A stretch of DNA of 23,716 nt from Candidatus Bipolaricaulota bacterium (GCA_021129895.1 JAJOKL010000138.1:28027-51742); one strand, 5' to 3'; shown: positions 7,494 through 14,915, numbered from the stretch's first letter. The notes: a model not told the origin generated them from the sequence alone. Translations and numbers: made by a program.

Positions 7494-8186
7494 ATGCCGA
7501 TGAAAAAGATCCTGGTGGTGGAAGACGAACGGCAGATCGCCCGGATGGTCCAGGCTTATCTTTCCCGGGAGGGCTATCGGGTGGAGGTGGCCTTCGACGG
7601 GGAGGAAGGCTGGACGAGATTTCAGGAGGGAAAACCGGACCTGGTGATCCTGGATTTGATGCTCCCTCGCCTGCATGGGCTGGAGCTGGCCCGGCGCATC
7701 CGCGCCGATTCCAACGTCCCCATCATCATGCTCACCGCCAGGGCCGAGGAGGCGGACCGGGTGGCTGGCTTGGAACTAGGGGCGGACGATTACGTGACCA
7801 AACCGTTCTCCCTGCGGGAGCTGGCCGCCCGGGTGCGGGCGGTGCTGCGGCGGGTGGAGGGGGCAGCGGCCCGGGAGGTCATGGAGCTGGGCCCCCTGCG
7901 GATCGACTTCGCCGCCCGGGAGGTGTACCTGGAAAGCAGGCTGGTGGAGCTCACCCCCACAGAATTCGACCTCCTGGCGTATCTCGCCCGCCATCCGGGG
8001 CGGGTGTTCACCCGCACTGAACTCTTGGAGGCCATTCAGGAGCGGTCTTATGCATCACTGCCTCGCACCATCGACTCCCATATCAAGAACTTGCGGCACA
8101 AGATCGAGCCCGATCCCGCTTCCCCCCGGTTCATCCTCACCGTGCACGGGGTGGGCTATAAGTTCCACCCGGCCGAGGAGGGGTAA
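7494..8186 (+). CDS. OmpR/PhoB family response regulator
   Basis: A 230-residue two-domain regulator. Residues 4-120 are a receiver domain with the acidic pocket VVEDE (8-12), phospho-acceptor D54 in VILDLMLP, T81, and K103 in DDYVTKPF. Residues 132-228 are a winged-helix DNA-binding domain of the OmpR type, with LTPTEFDLL, the recognition-helix region RTIDSHIKNLRHKI, and a C-terminal hairpin VHGVGYKF. Two starts compete. ATG 7494 has AGGGGG seven bases upstream. ATG 7500 gives the usual MKKILVVEDE opening and would be leaderless from TATTCT. The difference is two residues. The kinase gene begins 3 bp after the stop. The signal sensed and the regulon cannot be read from sequence; the palindrome upstream may be its own binding site. 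Confidence 0.93.
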   Translation: MPMKKILVVEDERQIARMVQAYLSREGYRVEVAFDGEEGWTRFQEGKPDLVILDLMLPRLHGLELARRIRADSNVPIIMLTARAEEADRVAGLELGADDYVTKPFSLRELAARVRAVLRRVEGAAAREVMELGPLRIDFAAREVYLESRLVELTPTEFDLLAYLARHPGRVFTRTELLEAIQERSYASLPRTIDSHIKNLRHKIEPDPASPRFILTVHGVGYKFHPAEEG

Positions 8187-8189
8187 ACC

Positions 8190-9562
8190 ATGGCGTTCCG
8201 CTGGAAGCTGATGGGGGCTCTGGTGCTCACCGCGTTGTGCGCGGTGATCGGCACCTACCTCCTCACCACCTACTCGGTTACTTCCAGGTTCGACGAGTTT
8301 AGGGTGGAGAGCCTCAAGGCGGCGGCCCAGGACCTGGCCGGGCTGCTTGGGGAGTACTGGCAAGCCCAGCGCTCCTGGGAGAAGGTGGAGCGGTTGTTCG
8401 AGGCCCAGGTGTTCGTACGCAGCCAAGGCCGAGTGATCTATCAGAAGAGCCTGCTGGGGCAGTTCGCCCTGTTGGATCCCGAGCTCAACGTAGTGGCCTG
8501 TGCCGACGAACAGTGGCTGGAGTGCCACCTGGGGCAGGACCTCTCCCCTTTGGCCAAGCAGGGTATCCCCATCGTGGTGGAGGGGACGCAGGTGGGAATC
8601 CTGGTGCCGCTTGATCCGGCCGACCTCACCCCCCTTGAGGAGGGGTTCCTAAGTTCGGTGCAGCGCGCGGCCATGGTGGGAGGGATCGTGGCCCTGGCGG
8701 TGGCTGCCCTGCTCGGCTCCCTGCTTGCTGTCCAGCTTTCCGCCCCCTTGAGGAAGCTGATCCGGGCCACTGATCGGATCGCACATGGGGACCTGGATTC
8801 CGGGTTAGGGTCCGGGGGCGAGACGAGATCGGGCGGCTGGCCCGGGCGTTCAACCGCATGGCCGAGGAGCTGAAGAGATCCGAGGAGGCCCGCAAGAGCT
8901 TGCTCGCCGACATCGCCCACGAGCTTCGCACCCCTCTCACCGTGATCCAGGGGAACCTGGAGGCGATGTTGGACGGGGTGTTCCCCCTGTCCCAGGAGTC
9001 GCTGGCTCCGGTGTACGAGGAGACCCTGCACCTGGGGGCCCTCATCGAGGACCTGCGAGTGTTGACCCTGGCGGAGACTGGGCACCTGCCACTTGCCAAG
9101 GAGCGGGTGGAGCTAGCGGAGCTGGTGGAGGGGGCATGTGAGGCGATCAGGCCCGCGGCCGCCGATGAGGGGATCGAGGTTCAGGTGGAGGCCGAGCCCG
9201 GGCTCACGGTGGAGGCGGATCCCATCCGCATCAGGCAGGTGCTGGGGAACCTACTGGCGAACGCACTGCGGCACGCCCCCCGGGGCACGGCCATCCGGGT
9301 GCGAGCCCACCGAGTGGGGGATCAAGCGTGGGTGGAGGTGCACGACCAAGGGCCTGGCATCGCCCCGGAGGACATGCCCCGCATCTTCGAGCGCTTCTAT
9401 CGGGGGGACCCGGCCCGGTCCGGTGAGGGGACCGGCCTGGGGCTGGCCATCGCCCGGGAGCTGGTGCGCCTCCACGGGGGGCGTATCTGGGCGGAAAACC
9501 GAGCAGGGGCCACGTTCACCTTCGCCCTGCCCCTCGTTGCACAATCCAACCAAGATTCGTAA
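8190..9562 (+). CDS. Sensor histidine kinase, interrupted by a one-base frameshift in HAMP
   Basis: The partner kinase of the upstream regulator. The first frame (8190-8873) gives TM helix 1 (residues 6-28), an extracytoplasmic sensor of about 130 residues, TM helix 2 (161-182) and the start of HAMP. Reading breaks at 8796-8801. Re-reading one T there restores GDLDFRVRVRGRDEIGRLARAF, a textbook HAMP, and leads straight into the second frame. That frame, open from 8801 to 9562, has the phospho-histidine motif ADIAHELRTPLT, the N box GNLLANALRHA, and the G boxes DQGPGIAPED and GTGLGLAIARELV. The part after ATG 8858 could be made alone as a soluble kinase core. A sequencing or assembly deletion, a true recent mutation, or recoding are all possible; no good slippery heptamer is seen. 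The regulator stop and this start are 3 bp apart. Confidence 0.85.
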
Positions 9563-9574
9563 CATCCCTCCGCC

Positions 9575-10057
9575 ATGGATGGCGATCGTCAGTTCCATAG
9601 TCCGAGCTTAGGCCCGTTGAGTTTCCCCCAGGTAGTGGATGAGGTCATCGGCATGATGGGCGCCGACCCCAAGGCGGAGTACCAGCTCATCGTCGGCACC
9701 GACTCCCAGACCTATCATCGCAGCGCCGAGTACGTGACCGCCATCGTGGTGCACCGGGTGGGCAAGGGCGGCCGCTACTTCTGGCGGCGTACCAAGGAGC
9801 GCCGACCCAAGACCTTGCGGGAGCGCATCTGGCGGGAGGCTTGGCTCTCCTATGAGGTGGCCCAGATGGTGATCGATGCCCTCAGGGAGCGGGAAGTATT
9901 GGGGTTTCACCTGGAGATCCACGTGGACGTGGGGCGGGCAGGGCGCACCCGGGAGCTGGTGGAGGAGGTGGTGGGGATGATCATCGGGGTTGGATTGCCT
10001 GTACGCACCAAGCCCGAGGCCTACGCCGCCTCCACCGTGGCCGACAAACACGCGTAA
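9575..10057 (+). CDS. RNase H-like YkuK family protein (DUF458)
   Basis: A 160-residue protein matching the YkuK/DUF458 family, predicted to have a ribonuclease H-like fold. Typical features are the N-terminal LIVGTDSQTYH (acidic D at the end of strand 1), a basic segment FWRRTKERRPKTLRERIWREA, a strand HLEIHVDVG with a second acidic residue, and the C-terminal TKPEAYAASTVADKHA. The family is known from Bacillus and many thermophiles, but its nuclease activity and substrate are not established. It begins 12 bp after the kinase stop and probably belongs to the same transcript, although no clear ribosome binding site is visible before ATG 9575. It ends 55 bp before the convergent rsmI stop, with no obvious terminator between. 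Confidence 0.88.
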   Translation: MDGDRQFHSPSLGPLSFPQVVDEVIGMMGADPKAEYQLIVGTDSQTYHRSAEYVTAIVVHRVGKGGRYFWRRTKERRPKTLRERIWREAWLSYEVAQMVIDALREREVLGFHLEIHVDVGRAGRTRELVEEVVGMIIGVGLPVRTKPEAYAASTVADKHA

Positions 10058-10112
10058 ACCGCCGCCAAGCCGCGAAGGCATCCTGCCGGAGACTTTATTG
10101 ACCTGAGCTTGG

Positions 10113-10967
10113 CTAATTGTGCCCCTGTGCCTCGTCCAGCCCGTGGACGAGCCGATATAGTTCCCGTTTGGGAACGTCGTACTCGGCGGCCAGCCGGCGC
10201 AGGGCCTCAGCCGGGGCGACCTCAGCAGCTAGAAGTTCCCTGTACCGGGCGCTGACCTCGTTGGGGTCAACCTTTGCCGGCCCATTCCGGGGAGCGGGGG
10301 CGATGAGGAGCACCAGCTCCCCCTTGAGACCCCCCCGGGCCCTGGAGGCGGCCAGCACCTCAGCGGCGGTGCCCCGGATGAACTCCTCGTGCACCTTGGT
10401 GAGCTCCCGGGCCAGCACCACCTTCCGATCAGGCGCCAACTTCGCGAGCTCCTCTAGGGTGGCCAGGATCCGGTGCGGGGACTCGTAGGCCACCACGGTA
10501 TAGGGGCAGGGTAGGGCCTCCTCCAAGGCCCTCCGGCGGGGGCCGGCCCGGCGAGGGAGGTACCCCAGGAACAGGAACCGATCTGGCGGCAGCCCCGAAG
10601 CCACCAGCGCCGCCAACAGGGCCGAGGGCCCCGGCACCGGCACCACCGGAAGGCCCGCCTCCACCGCCGCCCGCACCAAGGGGTAGCCTGGGTCGGAGAT
10701 CAGGGGTGTGCCGGCATCAGCCACTAGGGCCACGTCCACCCCCTCCCGCAGGAGCTTCAGCACCCCCTCCACCCGGGCCCGCTCCACCCCCTGATAAAGG
10801 CTGGGGGCGAATCGGGTGTGGATGCCGTAGTGGGAGAGGAGCTTGCGAGTGTGGCGGGAGTCCTCTCCCACGATCAGGTCCACCCCCCTGAGCACCCGCA
10901 GGGCGCGCAGGGTGACGTCCTCCAGGTTCCCGATCGGGGTGGCGACCACGTACAGCGTTCCGGCCAT
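10113..10967 (-). CDS. rsmI: 16S rRNA (cytidine-1402 2'-O)-methyltransferase RsmI
   Basis: A 284-residue tetrapyrrole-methylase fold enzyme of normal RsmI length that methylates C1402 of 16S rRNA with S-adenosylmethionine. Landmarks: VVATPIGNLEDVTLRAL at the N-terminus, GEDSRHTRKLLSHYGI, the SAM-site loop ALVADAGTPLISDPGYPLV, VPVPGPSALLAALVASGL, FLGYLPRR, and AYESPHRI. A short C-terminal extension resembles the small helical domain seen in other RsmI proteins. Start choice: GTG 10973 or ATG 10967. A CATAAT box ending seven bases before the ATG supports a leaderless start there, and no ribosome binding site supports the GTG. Divergent from prfB. Confidence 0.95.
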   Translation of the reverse strand: MAGTLYVVATPIGNLEDVTLRALRVLRGVDLIVGEDSRHTRKLLSHYGIHTRFAPSLYQGVERARVEGVLKLLREGVDVALVADAGTPLISDPGYPLVRAAVEAGLPVVPVPGPSALLAALVASGLPPDRFLFLGYLPRRAGPRRRALEEALPCPYTVVAYESPHRILATLEELAKLAPDRKVVLARELTKVHEEFIRGTAAEVLAASRARGGLKGELVLLIAPAPRNGPAKVDPNEVSARYRELLAAEVAPAEALRRLAAEYDVPKRELYRLVHGLDEAQGHN

Positions 10968-10974
10968 CGACACG

Positions 10975-10980
10975 ATTATG
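10975..10980 (-). promoter_or_regulatory. Putative -10 box of rsmI (leaderless type)
   Basis: CATAAT on the minus strand ends exactly seven bases before the rsmI ATG at 10967, placing the expected transcript start on the A of the start codon. The -35 region (CTGGCG near 11003-10998) is a poor match. Confidence 0.35.
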
Positions 10981-11007
10981 CCGGTACCTGCCGGCCCCGC
11001 CAGCCGC

Positions 11008-11036
11008 TTGCGAGCGGGGCCCCCTCAGGCTATCGT
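11008..11036 (+). promoter_or_regulatory. Putative promoter of prfB with a near-absent leader
   Basis: TTGCGA (11008-11013), a 17-bp spacer and TATCGT (11031-11036). Nine bases separate the -10 box from the ATG at 11046, so the leader would be about 3 nt, and no ribosome binding site is present. It lies in the 78-bp region between divergent rsmI and prfB. Confidence 0.45.
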
Positions 11037-11045
11037 GTTTTTCCC

Positions 11046-12143
11046 ATGGAGGACAAGCTAGCAGAACTCAGGCAGCGACTGGAGCGGCTGGCCGCCCGGG
11101 TGGACCTGGAGGGGCTCAAAGGGCGCATCGCCACCTTGGAGAGGGAGATGTCCCGCCCTGGGTTCTGGGACGACCGGGGGGCGGCCCAGGAGAAGGCCCG
11201 GGCCCTGGAGGCGGCCAAGGCCCGCCTGGCGGAGTTCTCCCAGCTCCAGGAGGCCCTGGAGGAAGCCGAGGTGTTGTGGCAACTCGCAGAGGAGGAGGGG
11301 GATGAGGCGGCCCGGGCCGAGGTGGAGGCCCGCCTCAAAGGGCTGGAGGAGGCCCTGGAGCGGGCGCGGGTGCAGGTGCTCCTCTCCGGGCCCTATGACC
11401 GCAACGACTGCTTCCTGGCCCTCAACGCCGGGGCCGGGGGCACCGATGCCCAGGACTGGACCGAGATGCTCCTCCGCATGTATACCCGCTTCTGCGAGCG
11501 CCAGGGCTGGAAGGTGAGACTCGTGGACGAGACCCCCGGAGAGGAAGCCGGGCTGAAATCCGCCACCCTGGAGATCAAGGGGCCGTATGCCTATGGGATC
11601 CTGAAGGGGGAGACCGGGGTACACCGGCTGGTGCGCATCTCCCCGTTCGACGCCGCCCATCGCCGCCACACCTCGTTCGCCTCGGTCACCGTCACCCCCC
11701 AGGTGCCGGAGGAGGACGTCGACATCTCCGAGGACGAGATCAGGGTGGAGGCGTTCCGGGCCGGGGGGCCGGGAGGCCAGCACATGCAGAAGAACGAGAC
11801 CGCGGTGCGGGTGACCCATATTCCCACCGGGCTGGTGGTGGTGTGCCAGAACGAGCGCTCCCAGTACCAGAACAAGCTCACCGCCCTCAGGATCCTGCGG
11901 GCCCGCCTCAGGGCCCTGATGGAAAAGGAGCGGGCCAAAAAGCTAGAGGAGCTGCGGGGCAAGCTTTCCGACATCGAGTGGGGCCACCAGATCCGCTCCT
12001 ACGTGCTCCAGCCCTATCAGCTCGTCAAGGACCACCGCACCGGGGTGGAGGTGGGAAACGTGCAAGGGGTCCTGGACGGGGACCTGTGGCCGTTCATCTG
12101 GGCGTACCTGGAGGGAAGCGGTGACGGCGACAGAGGCGCTTGA
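11046..12143 (+). CDS. prfB: Peptide chain release factor 2 (RF2), without the programmed frameshift
   Basis: A 365-residue class I release factor. The stop-codon recognition tripeptide is SPF (199-201), which marks RF2 (UGA and UAA) rather than RF1. The peptidyl-transferase motif GGQ is at 243-245 within GGPGGQHMQKNETAVRVTHIPTG. The N-terminal part is a helical, coiled-coil-rich domain, as usual. Many bacterial prfB genes have an in-frame UGA near codon 26 that needs a +1 frameshift; here the frame is continuous from ATG 11046 through that region, so that autoregulation is absent. Translation probably starts without a normal ribosome binding site. The 3' end overlaps the NIF3-like gene by 23 bp. 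Confidence 0.95.
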   Translation: MEDKLAELRQRLERLAARVDLEGLKGRIATLEREMSRPGFWDDRGAAQEKARALEAAKARLAEFSQLQEALEEAEVLWQLAEEEGDEAARAEVEARLKGLEEALERARVQVLLSGPYDRNDCFLALNAGAGGTDAQDWTEMLLRMYTRFCERQGWKVRLVDETPGEEAGLKSATLEIKGPYAYGILKGETGVHRLVRISPFDAAHRRHTSFASVTVTPQVPEEDVDISEDEIRVEAFRAGGPGGQHMQKNETAVRVTHIPTGLVVVCQNERSQYQNKLTALRILRARLRALMEKERAKKLEELRGKLSDIEWGHQIRSYVLQPYQLVKDHRTGVEVGNVQGVLDGDLWPFIWAYLEGSGDGDRGA

Positions 12144-12935
12144 GCTCTCTTTAGAGCTCTCCGGGCTTTCCGAGGTGCCCCCAGATTCCGGGGTGCTGGT
12201 CCCGGGGGAGCTGGGGAAACGCGTGCTGTTTGCCATCGACGTGGGGGTGGCAGAGTTACTCCTCGCGAAGGAGCTGGGGGCAAGTGGGGTGATCGCCCAT
12301 CACCCGCCCGGGGGCCTGCCCCGCCTCCACTGGCACCAGGTCCTCTGGCGGCATACTGAACTCCTTGCGAGCTACGGGGTGCCGGAGGGAGAAGCCAAGC
12401 AGGCGGCGGCGGAGTTAGTACGAGAGTTCTTCGCCGGGACCACACCGCCAACTACGACCATGTTCCGGCCGCGGCCCGGACGCTGGGCCTCCCCCTGGTG
12501 GGGGTCCACACCCCCCTAGATGAGCTGGGCCGGCGGCGGCTGGTGGCGGCAGTTGAGGCGCTCTCCCCCGAGGCCACCCTAGGGGAGCTGGTGGGAAGGC
12601 TATCCACCCTGCCGGAGCTACGCGCCGCGGCCACCTGCGTGGAGCTGCGGCTGGGGAGCCCGGACCGGCCGGCGGGGAAGGTGGCGGTGCTGCACGGGGC
12701 GGGCACCAATGGGGGGTATTCTGTGGCGGCCTGCGCCTTCCGCCACGGGATCGACACCGTGGTCTACATCCACTGCTCGGCGGCGGCCGCAACCAGATTG
12801 GGAGAAGAATTCCCGGGGAAGAACCCGGTGGTCACCGGGCACATCGCGGCCGACTCCCTGGGGATCAACCCCTTCCTCGCCGAGCTACGCAAAAGTGGCC
12901 TGGAAGTAATGGCCTTAGACGTGGTGGCCCCCTAG
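12121..12935 (+). CDS. NIF3/YbgI-like dinuclear metal protein, interrupted by a one-base frameshift
   Basis: A NIF3-like (DUF34) protein of about 271 residues if the break is mended. The first frame, from GTG 12121 (GGAGGG upstream, inside the end of prfB), gives VLFAIDVGVAELLLAKELGASGVIAHHPPGG, whose paired histidines are a family metal ligand motif. At 12433-12438 the frame is lost. Reading the C at 12435 twice restores VREFFARDHTANYDHVPAAARTLGLPLVGVHTPLDELG, and the second frame continues to 12935 with HGAGTNGG and VTGHIAADSLGINPF. Both halves are clearly one gene. The function of NIF3 proteins is not settled. The missing base is in a C run (GCCGGG where GCCCGGG is expected), so an assembly error is plausible. 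The stop TAG shares the tetramer CTAG with the convergent ruvX stop. Confidence 0.85.
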
Positions 12936-13342
12936 CGGGCTCGGTCCAGCCAAGCCTGGAGGATGAGCACCGCGGCCAGCTCGTCCCGCACCCTTCTCTT
13001 TCGGCGCTCACTGAGCCCCGCCTGGGAGAGCACCCGGTCCGCCTCCACCGTGGTCAACCGCTCGTCCAGGTACTCCACCGGGAGGCCGGTCCTCCTGGCC
13101 AGCGCCTCCCCGAACTCGCGGGCCTTCCTCGCCTGCTCCCCCTCGCTCCCGTCCATGTTGAGCGGGAGGCCCACCACGATCCTTTCCACGCCCTCCCTGC
13201 GGCAGAGCGCGGCGAAATGGGACAGGTCCTCCTCCGGCCCCCGACGGGGGTACACCCCTCGCCCTTGGGCCACGGTGCCGGTCTCATCGGATATGGCTAT
13301 TCCGATGCGCCTATCCCCGACGTCCAGCCCCAATACCCTCAT
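12932..13342 (-). CDS. ruvX: YqgF/RuvX family RNase H-fold protein (pre-16S rRNA nuclease / putative Holliday junction resolvase)
   Basis: A 136-residue YqgF-domain protein of normal length. Conserved segments are VLGLDVGDRRIGIAISDE (first acidic residue D7 region), IVVGLPLNMDGSEGEQA, and VEYLDERLTTVEA, then a C-terminal DELAAVLILQAWLD. In Escherichia coli the homologue processes the 5' end of pre-16S rRNA; a resolvase role was earlier proposed from the fold. The start ATG 13342-13340 overlaps the ruvA stop as ATGA, so the upstream in-frame extension is not used. Translationally coupled to ruvA, which may reflect shared regulation rather than shared biochemistry. Confidence 0.93.
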   Translation of the reverse strand: MRVLGLDVGDRRIGIAISDETGTVAQGRGVYPRRGPEEDLSHFAALCRREGVERIVVGLPLNMDGSEGEQARKAREFGEALARRTGLPVEYLDERLTTVEADRVLSQAGLSERRKRRVRDELAAVLILQAWLDRAR

Positions 13343-13932
13343 GACCCCGAGAGGATCCCCAGGGCCCGGCGGATCATCTCTTCCACCGAGGCCTCCGGGC
13401 ACTCCCGCCGCAGCCGCTCTACCGCCTTCCTGGCCTCGGACTCGCTGAACCCCAGGGCCTTGGAGGTGAGGGCCTTGAGCACCACCTGTTCCTTCTCCCC
13501 CAAGGGGGTGACCACCGGCGGGGCGAGCTTGGAGAGGCGCCCGGCCAGTTCCACCAGCACCCGTTGGGCGGTGCGTCTGCCGATCCCCTTCACCTGCTCC
13601 AGGGCGGACAGGTCCCCATTGCGGATGGCGGCCAGGAACCCCTCCGGGGGCAGGGCGGACACCAGCCGGAAGGCGAGCCTGGGCCCGAGCTGCGGCACCG
13701 AAAGGAGCCCGGCGAACATCTCCCGCTCCTCCCGGGTGGAAAAACCATAGAGCTCCAGGGAGTCCTCCCGCACGATGAGGTGGGTATAGAGCTTGACCAG
13801 CGTGGGGTCGGCCGCCTCCACGGTGCGGGGGGGCACCTGCACCCTCAGCCCCACCCCGCCCATGGCCAGGACCAGGTAGTCCTCGCCCCGCTCAGCCACC
13901 GGCCCCTCCAGGTACTCCAATAGCCCGCTCAT
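13339..13932 (-). CDS. ruvA: Holliday junction DNA helicase subunit RuvA
   Basis: A 197-residue RuvA. Domain I is an OB-fold (LLEYLEGPVAERGEDYLVLAMGGVGLRVQVP). Domain II has two helix-hairpin-helix motifs (LLSVPQLGPRLAFRLVSAL and VKGIGRRTAQRVLVEL) that bind the junction DNA backbone. The C-terminal domain III (VLKALTSKALGFSESEARKAVERL) contacts RuvB. It forms tetramers on four-way junctions and guides RuvB branch migration. The start ATG 13932 overlaps the TGA of the upstream small gene (ATGA), and its own stop overlaps the start of ruvX. ruvB and ruvC are not in the window. Confidence 0.96.
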   Translation of the reverse strand: MSGLLEYLEGPVAERGEDYLVLAMGGVGLRVQVPPRTVEAADPTLVKLYTHLIVREDSLELYGFSTREEREMFAGLLSVPQLGPRLAFRLVSALPPEGFLAAIRNGDLSALEQVKGIGRRTAQRVLVELAGRLSKLAPPVVTPLGEKEQVVLKALTSKALGFSESEARKAVERLRRECPEASVEEMIRRALGILSGS

Positions 13933-14144
13933 CCCCCCTCCACCCGTCCCCACGGGGCCAGGAGCTTTGCCAGCTCCCCCGCCACGGCCCGGGGCAGCGA
14001 AAGCTCCAACACCGCCTCTCCATCATAAGCCGCGGCGAGGTGGGCTTCGATCTCGTGCTCACTTGAGACCGGATAGGCGAACGCCAAAAACCGCGACCGC
14101 CGCTCCACGAGTTTGGCCTGCCCCGGCTTAGCCAGCGTCTTCAT
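13929..14144 (-). CDS. Small protein resembling an internally deleted YigZ/IMPACT family protein
   Basis: A 71-residue protein. Residues 11-33 (LVERRSRFLAFAYPVSSEHEIEA) resemble the N-terminal strand-helix of YigZ/UPF0029 proteins. Residues 39-71 (YDGEAVLELSLPRAVAGELAKLL) resemble their C-terminal DUF1949-type half. The whole central UPF0029 core, with its usual DDGEP and GTAG motifs, is missing, about 130 residues compared with YigZ. The start ATG 14144 lies inside the last codons of the upstream gene and the stop overlaps the ruvA start, so it keeps tight operon spacing and looks expressed. It may be a functional mini-protein or a remnant of an in-frame deletion. The similarity is judged by eye and the function is unknown. 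Confidence 0.55.
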   Translation of the reverse strand: MKTLAKPGQAKLVERRSRFLAFAYPVSSEHEIEAHLAAAYDGEAVLELSLPRAVAGELAKLLAPWGRVEGG

Positions 14145-14907
14145 GGAACACCAAGGGGGGCTCCTCCCGGGCAAGGCGGGACAGCTCCTGAAAGGCGGCC
14201 TCCACCTGCCCTTCCTCCCCGGAGAGGAGCAGGGTCACCGCCCCCTCCCCGGGCCCCACCCCGCCCGAGGCCAGATGCTGAGCCCGCACCCCGTACAGGC
14301 GCTCGATCGCCTCGGTTTCGCTGATCACGGTACCCACCAGGGGGAACAGGCCCACAGGGAGGCCGGCAGCGTGCTTCAGCCGTCCTATTCCCAAGGCCCG
14401 GGCGAGCTCGGGTACCGAGCTGTGAACGCTCTTCAGCCGGGAGATGGGTATCACCAGCTCCACCCCGCGGGCCAGGGCCGGAGCCACGTAGCGGCCCACC
14501 GTGCCCCCGCCTTTGGCTCCCATGAACACCCCCACCAGCCCTTGGGGGTCCAGCACGTTTCCGCCCTTTATCACCACGTCCCCAGCCGATAGCCTGGCAA
14601 CCACCTCGCCCGGGGACAGGTCCACCGGCCGGCCCCGCTCCAGCACCAGCTCCCGGCCCCGCCTCCCGGCCGGCACCACGGAGAGCTTTCGGCCGATGTA
14701 GCCGGCGCAGTGGGCGACTTTGTCCACCGATTTTTTCAGGAACTCCTCGGCCACGTAGGCGTTGGTGGTCCCCAAGGTGACCACCACCAGCCCTTCCCTG
14801 AGCGCCGCCTGTACCTGGGGCAGGGCGGCCACCCCCCGGCCGATCAGCCGCTTGGCCGCCCCCTGGTGCAATACCACCACTGCCCTTGCGTTCACCCGTA
14901 CCTCCAT
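14128..14907 (-). CDS. Conserved hypothetical protein with glycine-rich GGTVG motif
   Basis: A 259-residue soluble protein I cannot assign with confidence. Visible features: an opening strand RAVVVLHQGAAKRLIGRGVAAL; VVVTLGTTNAYVAEEFL, reminiscent of a nucleotide- or phosphate-binding loop; a central GDVVIKGGNVLDPQGLVGVFMG followed by GGGTVGRYVAPAL; VELVIPISRLKSV; a segment ISETEAIERLYGV; and a C-terminal strand-helix GAVTLLLSGEEGQVEAAFQEL. No signal peptide or membrane helices. Start ATG 14907 abuts the TATATA-containing palindrome; the frame is open further upstream, but that would cross the promoter. It heads the mini-YigZ-ruvA-ruvX cluster, with a 17-bp overlap to the next gene. A nucleotide- or metabolite-binding role is only a guess. 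Confidence 0.8.
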   Translation of the reverse strand: MEVRVNARAVVVLHQGAAKRLIGRGVAALPQVQAALREGLVVVTLGTTNAYVAEEFLKKSVDKVAHCAGYIGRKLSVVPAGRRGRELVLERGRPVDLSPGEVVARLSAGDVVIKGGNVLDPQGLVGVFMGAKGGGTVGRYVAPALARGVELVIPISRLKSVHSSVPELARALGIGRLKHAAGLPVGLFPLVGTVISETEAIERLYGVRAQHLASGGVGPGEGAVTLLLSGEEGQVEAAFQELSRLAREEPPLVFHEDAG

Positions 14908-14915
14908 GCTATATA
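14886..14915 (+). promoter_or_regulatory. Putative promoter of the AMP-forming synthetase operon
   Basis: TTGCGT (14886-14891), an 18-bp spacer and TATATA (14910-14915). The expected transcript start near 14923 leaves a leader of about 28 nt that contains AAGGGG seven bases before ATG 14951. The -35 region lies inside the divergent gene. Confidence 0.45.

Noticed and set aside
8796..8820. Programmed -1 frameshift to make a full kinase
   Set aside because: No proper slippery heptamer in the zero frame at the break, and no strong downstream structure noticed. A missing base explains the data more simply.
10058..10112. Terminator or small RNA between ykuK and rsmI
   Set aside because: Only short, imperfect complementarity and no T-run; nothing supportable.
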